DNA of 25,348 nucleotides from Natrinema soli. Its GTDB lineage: Archaea; Halobacteriota; Halobacteria; Halobacteriales; Natrialbaceae. How positions within the stretch are numbered: the stretch's first letter is position 1; the number at the start of each line of letters is the position of its first letter. The translations under genes and the position numbers were made by a program. Positions 1-7,921 of this stretch are shown piece by piece. Below the pieces are notes generated by a model. It was not told the DNA's origin and ran no database searches. It was given only the letters and a program-made list of their open reading frames with translations. The stretch spans positions 1 through 25,348 of the forward strand of contig NZ_JAQIVI010000646.1 of the NCBI RefSeq assembly GCF_028618695.1. Reading direction: 5' to 3'.

Positions 1-819
1 CAACTGCTCGAGCACGACGACGTCGCGGACGCGCTGGCCGAACACGACCCGGACGTCTTCGGCTTCGTCCACGCCGAGACGAGTACCGGGGTGCTCCAGC
101 CCGACGTGCCGGAACTCACCGACGCGGCTCACGACCACGACGCGCTCGTAATCGCCGACAGCGTCACGTCGCTGGGCGGCGTGGAGCTGCGGGTCGACGA
201 GTGGGACATCGACGTCGCCTACTCGGGGCCACAGAAGTGTCTCTCCTGTCCGCCGGGCGCCAGCCCGCTGACCCTCTCGGACGAGGCGATGGAGAAGGTC
301 CTGTCGCGCGAGGAAGACCCTCGCTCGTGGTACCTCGATCTCTCCTTGCTCGAGGGCTACTGGGGCGAGGAGCGCGCGTATCACCACACCGCGCCGATCA
401 CGAACGTCTACGCGCTCCGGGAGGCCCTGCGCCTCGTCGCCGAGGAAGGAATCGAAGCCCGCTGGGCGCGCCACGAGCGACTGGCCGGTGCACTGAAAGC
501 CGGCATGGAGGCGATGGGACTCGAGATGAACGCGCCCGACGAGTACTGGCTACCGAGTCTGAACGCCGTCCGCGTCCCGGCGGGCATCGACGACGGCGAG
601 GTCTGCGATGCGCTGATCGAGCAATACGACCTCGAGATCGCCGGCGGGCTGGGCGATCTCGCCGGCGAGATCTTCCGAATCGGCTGCATGGGCCACTCCG
701 CACGTCCGGAGAACGTGATCTACGTCGTGACGGCGCTCGGTGACGTCCTCGAGTCGATGGGTGCGGCCGTCGATCCGGGTGCAGGCGTGACTGCGACGCG
801 CAACGCGCTCGAAGAATAA
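1..819 (+). CDS. Class V aminotransferase (alanine-glyoxylate / serine-pyruvate type), 3' part
   Basis: The reading frame is open from base 1, so the start lies outside the window; about 272 C-terminal residues are present. The fold-type I PLP enzyme pattern is clear. AETSTGV is the active-site stretch before the cofactor site. IADSVTSLGG carries the aspartate that contacts the pyridine nitrogen. SGPQKCLSCPPG contains the lysine expected to form the Schiff base with PLP. The small domain follows, with an arginine-containing end (FRIGCMGHSARPENV) that in this family binds the substrate carboxylate. Family members transfer amino groups between alanine or serine and glyoxylate or pyruvate in the cytosol. 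Exact substrates cannot be told from sequence. The next gene is convergent, so this gene ends its own transcription unit. Family assignment is secure; substrate is not. Confidence 0.9.
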   Translation, partial: QLLEHDDVADALAEHDPDVFGFVHAETSTGVLQPDVPELTDAAHDHDALVIADSVTSLGGVELRVDEWDIDVAYSGPQKCLSCPPGASPLTLSDEAMEKVLSREEDPRSWYLDLSLLEGYWGEERAYHHTAPITNVYALREALRLVAEEGIEARWARHERLAGALKAGMEAMGLEMNAPDEYWLPSLNAVRVPAGIDDGEVCDALIEQYDLEIAGGLGDLAGEIFRIGCMGHSARPENVIYVVTALGDVLESMGAAVDPGAGVTATRNALEE

Positions 820-855
820 GGAACGTCGTGACGGTCACTCGCGGACCGTCGGTTT

Positions 856-1179
856 CTATGCTGTTACTCGCGGTCCTGGCGGCGCTCGTTCGACCTGATA
901 GTCCTCCCCGTCGACGACGATGATGGCCCACTCGTAGTTCGGATTTGTCCGTTCGAGTCGCGCCTCGAGATCGTCTGCGTCCTCGGGTTCGGCGACGAAA
1001 CAGTGGAACTGTCCCGACGGGGACGACGGGAGCTCGTCCGCCTCGAGGACGGCGTTTACGTGGACGACTTTCCACGCGCGTTCGGCGCGAAACTCGGGGC
1101 CGTTACCTTCGACGGTGTAACCCAGCTCAGCGAAGATCGACCTGGCCTGCTCGACGAGTCGCATGTTAACAGGACCCAT
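856..1179 (-). CDS. Small conserved haloarchaeal protein (DUF7116-like)
   Basis: This 107-residue acidic soluble protein has no membrane segment and no metal motif. The N-terminal part (LVEQARSIFAELGYTVEG) and the pattern of alternating strands (WKVVHVNAV, GQFHCFVAE, YEWAIIVVDG) suggest a small alpha/beta domain. I recognise it as the type of haloarchaeal protein annotated DUF7116, from memory and without a search. Two ATGs are possible, at 1179 and 1164. A GGTGG Shine-Dalgarno-like run about 5 bases before the 1179 ATG favours the longer form. It is convergent with the aminotransferase and divergent from nothing obvious. No function is known to me. Confidence 0.75.
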   Translation of the reverse strand: MGPVNMRLVEQARSIFAELGYTVEGNGPEFRAERAWKVVHVNAVLEADELPSSPSGQFHCFVAEPEDADDLEARLERTNPNYEWAIIVVDGEDYQVERAPPGPRVTA

Positions 1180-1378
1180 TCACTACCACCTATGTCGGCA
1201 TCCACCATAAATGTTAGTACGTAACAAGAATGTCCAATTACTTCCCCACTATTCGGAACTACCTAGTGATTTCGGTTCGTCTATGTCCCGGTATCAGGAA
1301 TTTTCGTCAGTAATCGTCTATTAGAGACGTTCCATCACACGACTGCCTGGTTTCAGTGTGTCCGGTGCAGCGACGGCG

Positions 1379-1633
1379 TCACTCGTGAGCGGCGTCCCAT
1401 TCGGTGGGCTTCCGAAAGTTCCCACATCGATTGCATTTGATTCGGCCCATCGAATCCATCGCGTTGTCGAGGGTCTCGCAGTTCGTACAGAACCAGCCGT
1501 AGCGGCTGTCGGCAGCGCTGGATTCGTAGGCGACGAGGAACGGCCCCTTCGACCCCTTGTCGCCGTCCGTCTCCGAGATATAGACGGTGCCGTCATCATC
1601 GGTCGACCAGGTTTGCATGTCCGCTCGTACCAT
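1379..1633 (-). CDS. Small zinc-ribbon protein, DUF5816-like
   Basis: This is an 84-residue protein. An N-terminal beta-rich part (TVYISETDGDKGSKGPF) is followed by a four-cysteine zinc ribbon: FCTNCE at about residues 48-53 and KCNRCG at about 67-72. The end, GNFRKPTEWDAAHE, is very characteristic of a haloarchaeal family annotated DUF5816. Such ribbons usually bind zinc and mediate protein or nucleic-acid contacts; the actual role is unknown. The ATG at 1633 is used; an internal ATG five codons later is also possible. It lies alone between two intergenic regions with no operon partner. Confidence 0.75.
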   Translation of the reverse strand: MVRADMQTWSTDDDGTVYISETDGDKGSKGPFLVAYESSAADSRYGWFCTNCETLDNAMDSMGRIKCNRCGNFRKPTEWDAAHE

Positions 1634-1768
1634 CGCTCGCGGTAAATGACTGTCTGTCCGGGTCGATATCGCCTCCTCGAGCGGCCACCGTGCCCGGAAA
1701 CCCCGTCGACCGGCGCATTCGGCCGATAGTGTGCGACAGGTTCGCAGTGTAGACTGTCCGTACTGAAA

Positions 1769-1775
1769 GGTTTAC
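1769..1775 (+). promoter_or_regulatory. TATA-like box for the universal stress gene at 1802
   Basis: A GGTTTAC run lies 27-33 bases before the ATG at 1802. This is the spacing expected for a haloarchaeal leaderless transcript in which the start codon is at or near the transcription start. It is assigned from position only. Confidence 0.4.
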
Positions 1776-1801
1776 CCGCACGGAAATCGTTCGAATGGCT
1801 A

Positions 1802-2212
1802 ATGTCGCTGGTCGTGGTTCCCGTTCGGTATCCGTTGTCGAAGCACTCGAGACGAACGCTCGAGCGTGCGATCGAGGTCGCCCGCGAGCGGGAGGCCGCG
1901 TTGACGATCCTCCACGTCGACCTCTACCAGAACGGGAAAAAAGTGACGCGTCTGGACCTGAAGAACGCCGTCGAGAGTACGTTCGGGCGGCTGGAAAGCG
2001 CCCGCTACGTCGTTCGAACCGGCTTTCTCGTCGAGGAGAGCATCCTCGACGAAGTCGCGGCGGAGCGAGCCGACGCCGTCGTCATCGGGAACAAGCAAGC
2101 GAGTCGGCTCCGACGCATCTTCCAGCGCTTTACGGACAACCCCGATATCGATCGGTATCTCCGGAGCCACCTCGACTGCGAAGTCATTACGGTCGAAAGC
2201 GCGAGCGCGTAG
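1802..2212 (+). CDS. UspA-family protein lacking the usual nucleotide-binding loop
   Basis: This 136-residue cytosolic protein has the alpha/beta UspA fold order: first strand LVVVPVRYP, helix, second strand ALTILHVDLY, then ADAVVIGNKQ and a final strand CEVITVES. Canonical ATP-binding members have G-x2-G-x9-G-(S/T) after the VIG strand. Here the stretch is GNKQASRLRRIFQRFTDNPD, with neither the second glycine nor the GS pair, so this is probably a non-ATP-binding (UspA-like rather than UspFG-like) member. The first strand also lacks the usual D-G-S. The start fits a TATA-like box near 1769. It converges on a second Usp gene with a gap of about 57 bases. The family role is stress tolerance; the exact function is unknown. 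Confidence 0.85.
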   Translation: MSLVVVPVRYPLSKHSRRTLERAIEVAREREAALTILHVDLYQNGKKVTRLDLKNAVESTFGRLESARYVVRTGFLVEESILDEVAAERADAVVIGNKQASRLRRIFQRFTDNPDIDRYLRSHLDCEVITVESASA

Positions 2213-2269
2213 GCCCGTGTCGACTATCCGCCGTTCAATTCTCCGCCTTCGATCCTCCACCGACCGCCG

Positions 2270-2710
2270 TTATTCGCCGCCCGCGTTTCGCACGACGAAC
2301 ACCGGAATCGAGGCGTTGTCGACCACCCGCTCCGAGACGCTCCCGAGCGAGGTCACCTTCTCGCGCGGACTCTTCCCTCGAGTGCCGATGACGATCAGAT
2401 CGATTCCTTGCTCGTCGGCGTACTCGAGGATCGATTTCGCGGGCGTCCCCTGACGCACCTCGCTGATGGTCTCGAGCCCCTCGGCCGTCGCTCGTTCTTC
2501 GACGGTGGCGACGGCCGTCCGGCCCTCGTCCTTGAGCGTCCGCTCGAGGTCCGTACTGGTGTCCTCGCCGGCGGCGGCGGTGACACGGCTATCGACCACG
2601 TACAGCGTGTGGACCGTCGCGTCGTTGTTCGCGGCGATCGGTAGTCCGTGATCCAGCGTTTGGGAGATCGTGTCGCTTCCGTCGGTGGGTATGAGAACGT
2701 CGTCGTACAT
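2270..2710 (-). CDS. Universal stress protein UspA family, ATP-binding type
   Basis: This 146-residue protein starts with MYDDVLIPTDGSD, the classic first strand and D-G-S loop. It contains VIGTRGKSPREKVTSLGSVS, which matches the G-x2-G-x9-G-S nucleotide-binding motif, and ends with the strand IPVFVVRN. Family members are cytosolic, form dimers, bind ATP or AMP, and accumulate under stress. A TATAAAT sequence (read on the plus strand at 2744-2750; TTTATA on the minus strand) sits about 35 bases before the ATG. The gene is convergent with the unrelated-sequence Usp gene at 1802 and divergent from nothing, with the MscS gene just upstream on the same strand. Confidence 0.93.
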   Translation of the reverse strand: MYDDVLIPTDGSDTISQTLDHGLPIAANNDATVHTLYVVDSRVTAAAGEDTSTDLERTLKDEGRTAVATVEERATAEGLETISEVRQGTPAKSILEYADEQGIDLIVIGTRGKSPREKVTSLGSVSERVVDNASIPVFVVRNAGGE

Positions 2711-2808
2711 CTGTCGGATGCGTTGGGATTGGACTGGGGAGCGTATAAATTACCACCACGATTGACACCGGGAGAACGAGCGTGCAGTCGTGAGCGAGAG
2801 CGCAGTCG

Positions 2809-3801
2809 TTACCGGTCGGCCGGATCCGCGGGACTCCCGCCCGGTTCGACGGGTGAGTCAACGGCCGTTCGCTCGAATCCCGAATCGTCCACGGCCAGTC
2901 GCGCGACGCCGCTGGTCTCGTCGAAGACGTGGTGGCGGTGCGGGTAGGCGAACTCCACGTCGAGATCCGCGAACCGGTCACCGATGGCATCCTGCACTGC
3001 CGACCGGACGACGGTCTGCTTGTAGGGATGTTTCATCCAGAAGAACAGCTCGAGAGCGATCCCGTGATCGCCGTACTCGTTGATGTAACAGGAGGGTGCT
3101 GCGGCGTATCGAGCGCTGCCGATCCGAATGTTCGGACCGCCGGAGATGACGTCGTCGACGCTTCGAGCGGCCCGCTCGGTGGCCTGTCGCGCCGCCTCGA
3201 GATCGCTCTCGTAGGTGATGTCGAGCCTGAGAGAGACCCGCGTTCGCTCGTCTTCCGCGGAGTAATTAATAACGTCGCGCGCGTGGATCTCGGAGTTCGG
3301 AATGACGATGAAGGTGTTCTGGAGGGTGAAGATCTTGGTGTATCGGATCGTGATGTCCTCGACGAACCCGCGGTGGCCGGCGTCGGAGACCTCGATCATG
3401 TCGCCGATTTCGTACGGTCGGTCGGCCAGCACGTAGAGACCGTTGATCAGGCTGCCGACCAGCGGTGCGAGGACGATCGCGATCACGGCCGAGATGACGG
3501 TCACCGAGAGGAGGATCTGCGTGTCGCCGACACCGACGATACTGGCGGCGATAGTCGCCGCCCAGAGGAGGACGGCGGCCTTGACACCGCGGAGAACGGT
3601 GCGCGTGACGCTCGGCCGTTCGATTCGGCGTGCGACCGCGCGACCAGTGATCCGAACGGCGAGTTTCGAGAGATACCAGCCGATCGCCAGGACGACGATC
3701 GCCAGACCGATTTCGACTACCTGTAGCGGTACCAGAACGGGGAGCTCACTCTGGATGTCCTCGGCTACCGTGCTCTCGTTCGCCTGGAGGACCCTGCGCA
3801 T
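2809..3801 (-). CDS. Small-conductance mechanosensitive channel, MscS family
   Basis: The 330-residue membrane protein has three N-terminal hydrophobic segments: VEIGLAIVVLAIGWYLSKLA, a second around VLLWAATIAASIVGVG, and the pore helix around SAVIAIVLAPLVGSLINGLY. The beta domain follows with the MscS signature RPYEIGDMIEV...GFVEDITIRYTKI and IPNSEIHARDVINYS, then a cytoplasmic alpha/beta domain. These channels release osmolytes when membrane tension rises. I start at the ATG at 3801 (MRRVLQ). Longer readings back to 3870 add a sequence with no membrane or domain features, and a CCTTAACC TATA-like element lies between the two starts. The last 40 or so residues are low-complexity and acidic. 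Confidence 0.93.
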   Translation of the reverse strand: MRRVLQANESTVAEDIQSELPVLVPLQVVEIGLAIVVLAIGWYLSKLAVRITGRAVARRIERPSVTRTVLRGVKAAVLLWAATIAASIVGVGDTQILLSVTVISAVIAIVLAPLVGSLINGLYVLADRPYEIGDMIEVSDAGHRGFVEDITIRYTKIFTLQNTFIVIPNSEIHARDVINYSAEDERTRVSLRLDITYESDLEAARQATERAARSVDDVISGGPNIRIGSARYAAAPSCYINEYGDHGIALELFFWMKHPYKQTVVRSAVQDAIGDRFADLDVEFAYPHRHHVFDETSGVARLAVDDSGFERTAVDSPVEPGGSPADPADR

Positions 3802-3901
3802 GGCAACACTCTCAGGCCGGCAGTGGTTAAGGGTTCTGACCATCAGTTTCGGACACCGGTCGTGAAACAACCCGATTTCGAAAACGCGTGCTACTCAGAA
3901 T

Positions 3902-3918
3902 ATAATAAATCATTTAGC
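3902..3918 (+). promoter_or_regulatory. A/T-rich promoter before trmB
   Basis: A sharply A/T-rich stretch (ATAATAAATCATTTAGC) ends about 23 bases before the trmB ATG. The CATTTAGC part is centred near -27, which fits a leaderless transcript. The same 139-bp spacer separates trmB from the divergent MscS gene. Confidence 0.5.
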
Positions 3919-3940
3919 CGCTGGAATCGTAGGGTCGGAT

Positions 3941-5008
3941 ATGGCACCAGACGAACTTCGCTCGACGGTCGAGCGTGTCGGGGACCGGTTCAACCTCGGC
4001 GAGTACGAAATCGACGCCTATCTCACCGTGTTGGAGCAGGGACAGCTCACGGCGAGCGAGATCGCGGACCGAACGGACATCCCCCAGCCTCGAGTGTACG
4101 ATACCGTCCGTAGTCTCAGCGATCGCGGTCTCGTCGAACTGCGCGAATCCCGTCCCATGAAAGTCGTCGCGATCGATCCCGGGGAGGCGTTCGACGACGT
4201 CCAGACCTCCTTCGAGCAGATGATCAACGAACTCGAGGCCCGCTACACCGCGCCGGCGCGCGACACGGAGGCGGTCTCCCTCGTGAAATCGCGATCGACG
4301 ATCCTGCGCTACCTCGAGGAGGTCATCGACGGCGCGGAGTTCGAGCTCGCGCTCTCGCTGACGCCGGACCTGCTGACCCGGTTCGAAGCGGAGTTGCGCG
4401 ACGCGGTCGAGGCCGGTGTGAGCATCGATCTGATCGTGACGCCGGGGAGCGAGGCCCCCGATCCGGACGAGTTCGCGTACGGCGAGGTGGCGTCGACAGC
4501 CCGCGCCCGGCGGGGGATCACGACGCCGGTCGTCGCCGTCGCCGACGGGAACTACTCGGTCTACGCGACGCAGGACGCTCTGCGCGACGACCAGGATCGC
4601 TACGGCGTCATCTTCAACCGGTCGGCGCTGGGCTTTCTCATCTCCGGGTTCTTCGGAACCGTCCTCTGGACGACCGCCGACCGGACGCTCGGCGAGGACG
4701 GCACCGCGCGATCGTATCCACGAAAGTACGCCTCGATCCGCCGGTGCGTGAAAGACCTCATCGACGAGGGCGGCGAGTTCTACGCGACCGTCGACGGGCG
4801 CGACGTCGAGGTCGGTGGCCAGCGGATCGTCCACGGCCGCGTTCGCGACATCTCCTTCGAGGTCAGCGAGGAGGTCGCCAGCATCACGATCGAAACCGAG
4901 GAGGGCGAGGAACTCTCCGTCGGCGGCCGCGTCGCCGCCCTCGAGGACGTCGAGGCCCACGAGATCCGCATCGGCCGAAACGAACCGCCGACCCTCGAGG
5001 ATCGCTGA
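3941..5008 (+). CDS. trmB: TrmB-type sugar-sensing transcriptional regulator
   Basis: This 355-residue DNA-binding regulator has an N-terminal winged helix at about residues 10-72 ([20 protein letters not shown] as turn and recognition helix). A short coiled linker ([12 protein letters not shown]) follows. The C-terminal effector part has a phospholipase-D-like half, [13 protein letters not shown] to FFGTVLW, and a beta-rich sugar-binding end, [14 protein letters not shown] to IRIGRNEPP. The architecture and length match archaeal TrmB proteins, which bind glucose, maltose, trehalose or similar sugars and repress or activate sugar transporter and central-carbon genes. It is immediately upstream of, and co-oriented with, a sugar ABC transporter, with a 359-bp spacer. 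This makes local control of that transporter likely. The start is set by the ATG and upstream TATA-like box. Confidence 0.92.
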   Translation: MAPDELRSTVERVGDRFNLGEYEIDAYLTVLEQGQLTASEIADRTDIPQPRVYDTVRSLSDRGLVELRESRPMKVVAIDPGEAFDDVQTSFEQMINELEARYTAPARDTEAVSLVKSRSTILRYLEEVIDGAEFELALSLTPDLLTRFEAELRDAVEAGVSIDLIVTPGSEAPDPDEFAYGEVASTARARRGITTPVVAVADGNYSVYATQDALRDDQDRYGVIFNRSALGFLISGFFGTVLWTTADRTLGEDGTARSYPRKYASIRRCVKDLIDEGGEFYATVDGRDVEVGGQRIVHGRVRDISFEVSEEVASITIETEEGEELSVGGRVAALEDVEAHEIRIGRNEPPTLEDR

Positions 5009-5367
5009 TCGCTCCCAGCGCGGAGAATCGAGCCTCGAGCACCGAGCCGACGAGGCGGCTTCGAGCGTCGAGCCATCGAAATCACTTCCGTTTGGATGGG
5101 AGAGCGTGTGCGTCGAGCCGGCCCGGCGGAATCTGCTCACCGAGAGAAAGGGGTACCCTCGTAATCCGGCGGCCAGCAGTTGCCGATCGCCGGCGCGCAA
5201 CTGGTAATTAGAGACACCCTTCCGAGTCGCTCTGCAAACGTGTCGATGGAAATCCACACAGCGTTCGCTATTGAGTGACCATAACTGGAACGCGATTCGA
5301 ACACTCACGTTTTATTACCGTATTTATAGCTAACAATTAAGGCGGTGAACGTGGTCTGTTGCTCCGC
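5009..5367. promoter_or_regulatory. 359-bp spacer with promoter for the sugar ABC operon
   Basis: No gene is seen here. The first 200 bases have no clear structure. The last 100 bases carry an inverted repeat TGAGTG (5272-5277) and CACTCA (5302-5307), followed directly by two TATA-like elements, TTTTATTA (5310-5317) and TATTTATA (5321-5328). A Shine-Dalgarno-like GGCGGTGA lies at 5341-5348. The repeat is placed where a regulator such as TrmB could act, but I did not find the TACT-gap-GAGTA arrangement described for the Halobacterium salinarum TrmB site. Promoter position is reasonable; the operator is a hypothesis. Confidence 0.45.
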
Positions 5368-6834
5368 ATGGGACGCGAATCCACCGGCCGACGCGACCGC
5401 ACTCGCTTCAGGCGGCGGTCGATCCTGAAGGCGGCATCGGCGTCGACAGCAGGAGCGGTCGCCGTCACCGGCTGCCTCGGTCGGGGTCGCAGCCCGGGAC
5501 GGGTGGTGATGACCGCCGCTCAGGACGTTGCGGGGATCATGCACAGCGAGGGGGACGACCCGTCGATCCAGCAGGCACTCTGGGACGCCGGTCTCGATGA
5601 GGACATCCGCGTCGAGATTCAGACCGTCGTCAGCGACTCCGCATCGCGAATGCAAACGACTCAGTCGGCGCTCCAGGCGGGACGGGCTCCCCCCGACATC
5701 CACATGATGGACAGCGGCTGGACGGTCCCGTTTATCCTGCGCGAGCAGACGGTCAACCTGACCGAACGCTTCTCGGAGGACGTCCTCGGCTCCGTCAACG
5801 ACAACTATCTCGAGGCGATCCTCGAGACGGCGCGCCATCCACAGAACGGCGATCTACACGCCCTGCCGCTGTTCCCTGATCTGGGGTTTACCCTCTACCG
5901 CGAGGACCTCATCGAGGACGCCGGCTACGACACGAGCGGCTGGGGGACCGACCCGCCTCGCTGGGAGGAGTTCGCGAACGCGGTCCGCGATGCGAGGGAC
6001 GGAGCCGACCTCAACTACGGGTTCACGACGCAGGCGGCCGCCTACGAGGGACTGTCCTGTTGTACGTTCAACGAAGTGATGACCTCGTGGGGCGGGGCGT
6101 ACTACGGCGGGACGGACAACCTGTTTACCGCCGGCGACCGACCGGTCACGGTCGACGACCAGCGGGTCATCGATTCGATCCGAATGATGCGGTCGTTCAT
6201 CGAGGGAGAGGAAGAAAACACCCTGGACGGCTACCCCCAGATCGCTCCGTCCGCGATCGTCCAGTGGACGGAGCAACAGTCGCTCAGCCCGTTTTCGGCC
6301 GGCGACGCCGTCTCGAACCGAAACTGGTCGTACGCGATCGCGGAGACGGGCACGGAGGAGGCCTTCGGCGAGAATCTGGGAGTCATGACGAGACCGTACG
6401 CGGTCTCCCGGGAGGAAGCCGAGTACGCGGACGTCGGCGGCACCGCCGCGGCGCTGGGCGGTTGGAACCTCGCGGTGAGCCCGTTTTCGGACCGCCAGGA
6501 GGAAGCGTTGCAGGTCCTCGAGGCCTTCGCCACCGAGGACGTGATGCTCACGGTTTTCGAGCTGGGTGGCTTCCTCCCGCCGAACCTCGATCTGGTCGCG
6601 GAGGTCAGTCCGGACGACGTCGGGCCCGTCGCCCGCTACGCCGACGTGGTTCAGGCGGCCAGCGAGAACGCGATCCCGCGACCGGCGACCGACCTCTGGC
6701 CTGAGCAGTCGGCGCTGATATACCAGGAGGTGAACGCGGCGTACCGCGGCGCAAAAGCACCCGCGGCTGCGATGAGCGACCTCGCGAACGAACTCGAGCA
6801 GAGCGAAGCGGAGGTGCAAACGAATGGGAACTGA
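5368..6834 (+). CDS. Tat-exported sugar-binding lipoprotein of an ABC importer
   Basis: This is an extracellular solute-binding protein (SBP family 1) of about 488 residues. The N-terminus has a twin-arginine signal (RRRSILKAAS), a hydrophobic stretch and a lipobox AVTGC, so it is expected to be exported folded and lipid-anchored outside the membrane. The mature part shows the family pattern: PPDIHMMDSGW, the LPLFPDLGFTLYREDLIEDAG segment and WNLAVSPFSDRQEEAL. It captures a sugar and delivers it to the permeases encoded next. I give the ATG at 5368. A TTG at 5359 in frame is better spaced from the GGCGGTGA ribosome-binding-like sequence (10 bases), so the true start may be three codons earlier. 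Its end overlaps the first permease by 11 bases. Confidence 0.93.
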   Translation: MGRESTGRRDRTRFRRRSILKAASASTAGAVAVTGCLGRGRSPGRVVMTAAQDVAGIMHSEGDDPSIQQALWDAGLDEDIRVEIQTVVSDSASRMQTTQSALQAGRAPPDIHMMDSGWTVPFILREQTVNLTERFSEDVLGSVNDNYLEAILETARHPQNGDLHALPLFPDLGFTLYREDLIEDAGYDTSGWGTDPPRWEEFANAVRDARDGADLNYGFTTQAAAYEGLSCCTFNEVMTSWGGAYYGGTDNLFTAGDRPVTVDDQRVIDSIRMMRSFIEGEEENTLDGYPQIAPSAIVQWTEQQSLSPFSAGDAVSNRNWSYAIAETGTEEAFGENLGVMTRPYAVSREEAEYADVGGTAAALGGWNLAVSPFSDRQEEALQVLEAFATEDVMLTVFELGGFLPPNLDLVAEVSPDDVGPVARYADVVQAASENAIPRPATDLWPEQSALIYQEVNAAYRGAKAPAAAMSDLANELEQSEAEVQTNGN

Positions 6835-7921
6835 TTCCGACGACGAGCAGCGTCCCGACGACGGCACGGCACCCGCCGGCGAACCGCTGACCGACGGTGG
6901 CACGCTAACCGGCGACGAATCCGGACGGAGCCGGGATCGGGAGCGGACCGGCAACGCCGTCGTGAACTGGATGGAGAACCTGAGCGAAGCGGCGTACGCG
7001 TACCTGCTGTTGCTGCCCGCGTTCGCGCTGTTGACGCTGATCGCGTTCTACCCGCTGATCCGGACGTTCGTCATTTCGCTCCGGGCCAACCGGACGCGGG
7101 GGTTGGACCCGCTGGGCGCGTTCGTCGGCATCGAAAACTACGTCGACATTCTCACCGGGAACGCGCGGCTGGCTCGACAGTTCCTCGACGTCGGACTGAC
7201 GTCGTCGTTCCCCTTCGTCGAACTCGGCACCCCGTTCTTCCAGCAGGCGCTGTTCGTCACGCTCGCGTTCGCGGTCATCAGCGTCGTCATCGAGACGGTG
7301 GTCGGATTCGGCCAGGCCTACGTGCTCGATCAGGACTTCAGGGGCCGACGCTGGGTCCGCGTGGCAATCATCCTCCCGTGGGCGGTACCGATCGTCATTC
7401 AGGGGATGATCTTCTTCCTGCTGTTCCAGCCGACGGTCGGGTTCGGCTCCGACCTCATGCAGAGTCTCGGCATCTTCAGCGCGACGCCGCTGGCGAACAG
7501 CCGGGACGCGTTCATCATCATCCTCGTGGCCGACATCTGGAAGTCCTCGGCGTTCATGGCCCTGCTGATTCTCGCGGGACTCCAGAGCGTCGATCGGAGT
7601 CTGTACGACGTCGCGCGCGTGGCCGGGGCCTCACCGTGGCAGCGATTCAAACTGATCACGCTTCCGCTGGTGATGCCGGCGCTGTTGGTCGCGATGCTGT
7701 TCCGAACGATGGACGCGATGCGAGTCTTCGGGCTGATCGAATCGACGGCCGGCTGTACTACCGTGCCGTCGCTGAGCTGTCTCGTCGTCGAGGCGATGTT
7801 CGGCGGGACGCGCATCTACGCGACGGCCGCCGCCGTGGCGTTCGCGACGGCGCTGGTGATCGGCCTGATTATCGGCGGCTACGTACTGGTCTTCCGCGAT
7901 ACCGAAGGAGGGATGTACTGA
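6824..7921 (+). CDS. Sugar ABC transporter permease (MalF-like)
   Basis: This 365-residue inner-membrane protein has about 45 acidic, probably disordered N-terminal residues. Membrane helices follow, starting with YLLLLPAFALLTLIAFYPLI (about residues 59-78) and WVRVAIILPWAVPIVIQGMI. The cytoplasmic EAA loop, DVARVAGASPWQRFKLITLP, lies at about residues 261-280 and docks to the ATPase. It overlaps the binding-protein stop by 11 bases, and its own TGA shares one base with the next ATG. This implies translational coupling in one operon. A CTTVPSLSC cysteine pair near the last periplasmic loop is unusual and could form a disulfide. Confidence 0.93.
   Translation: MGTDSDDEQRPDDGTAPAGEPLTDGGTLTGDESGRSRDRERTGNAVVNWMENLSEAAYAYLLLLPAFALLTLIAFYPLIRTFVISLRANRTRGLDPLGAFVGIENYVDILTGNARLARQFLDVGLTSSFPFVELGTPFFQQALFVTLAFAVISVVIETVVGFGQAYVLDQDFRGRRWVRVAIILPWAVPIVIQGMIFFLLFQPTVGFGSDLMQSLGIFSATPLANSRDAFIIILVADIWKSSAFMALLILAGLQSVDRSLYDVARVAGASPWQRFKLITLPLVMPALLVAMLFRTMDAMRVFGLIESTAGCTTVPSLSCLVVEAMFGGTRIYATAAAVAFATALVIGLIIGGYVLVFRDTEGGMY

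Noticed and set aside
3914..5308. A 464-codon open frame on the minus strand opposite trmB
   Set aside because: It is antisense to the TrmB gene and has no recognisable domains; TrmB has clear motifs and a promoter.
5009..5367. A canonical TrmB operator (TACT-gap-GAGTA) before the sugar transporter
   Set aside because: I looked for both halves at suitable spacing and did not find them; only the TGAGTG/CACTCA repeat is present.
7378..7920. In-frame upstream extension of the second permease gene
   Set aside because: The stretch overlaps the first permease, encodes an arginine-rich non-membrane sequence, and the ATG at 7921 overlaps the previous stop as expected for coupled translation.
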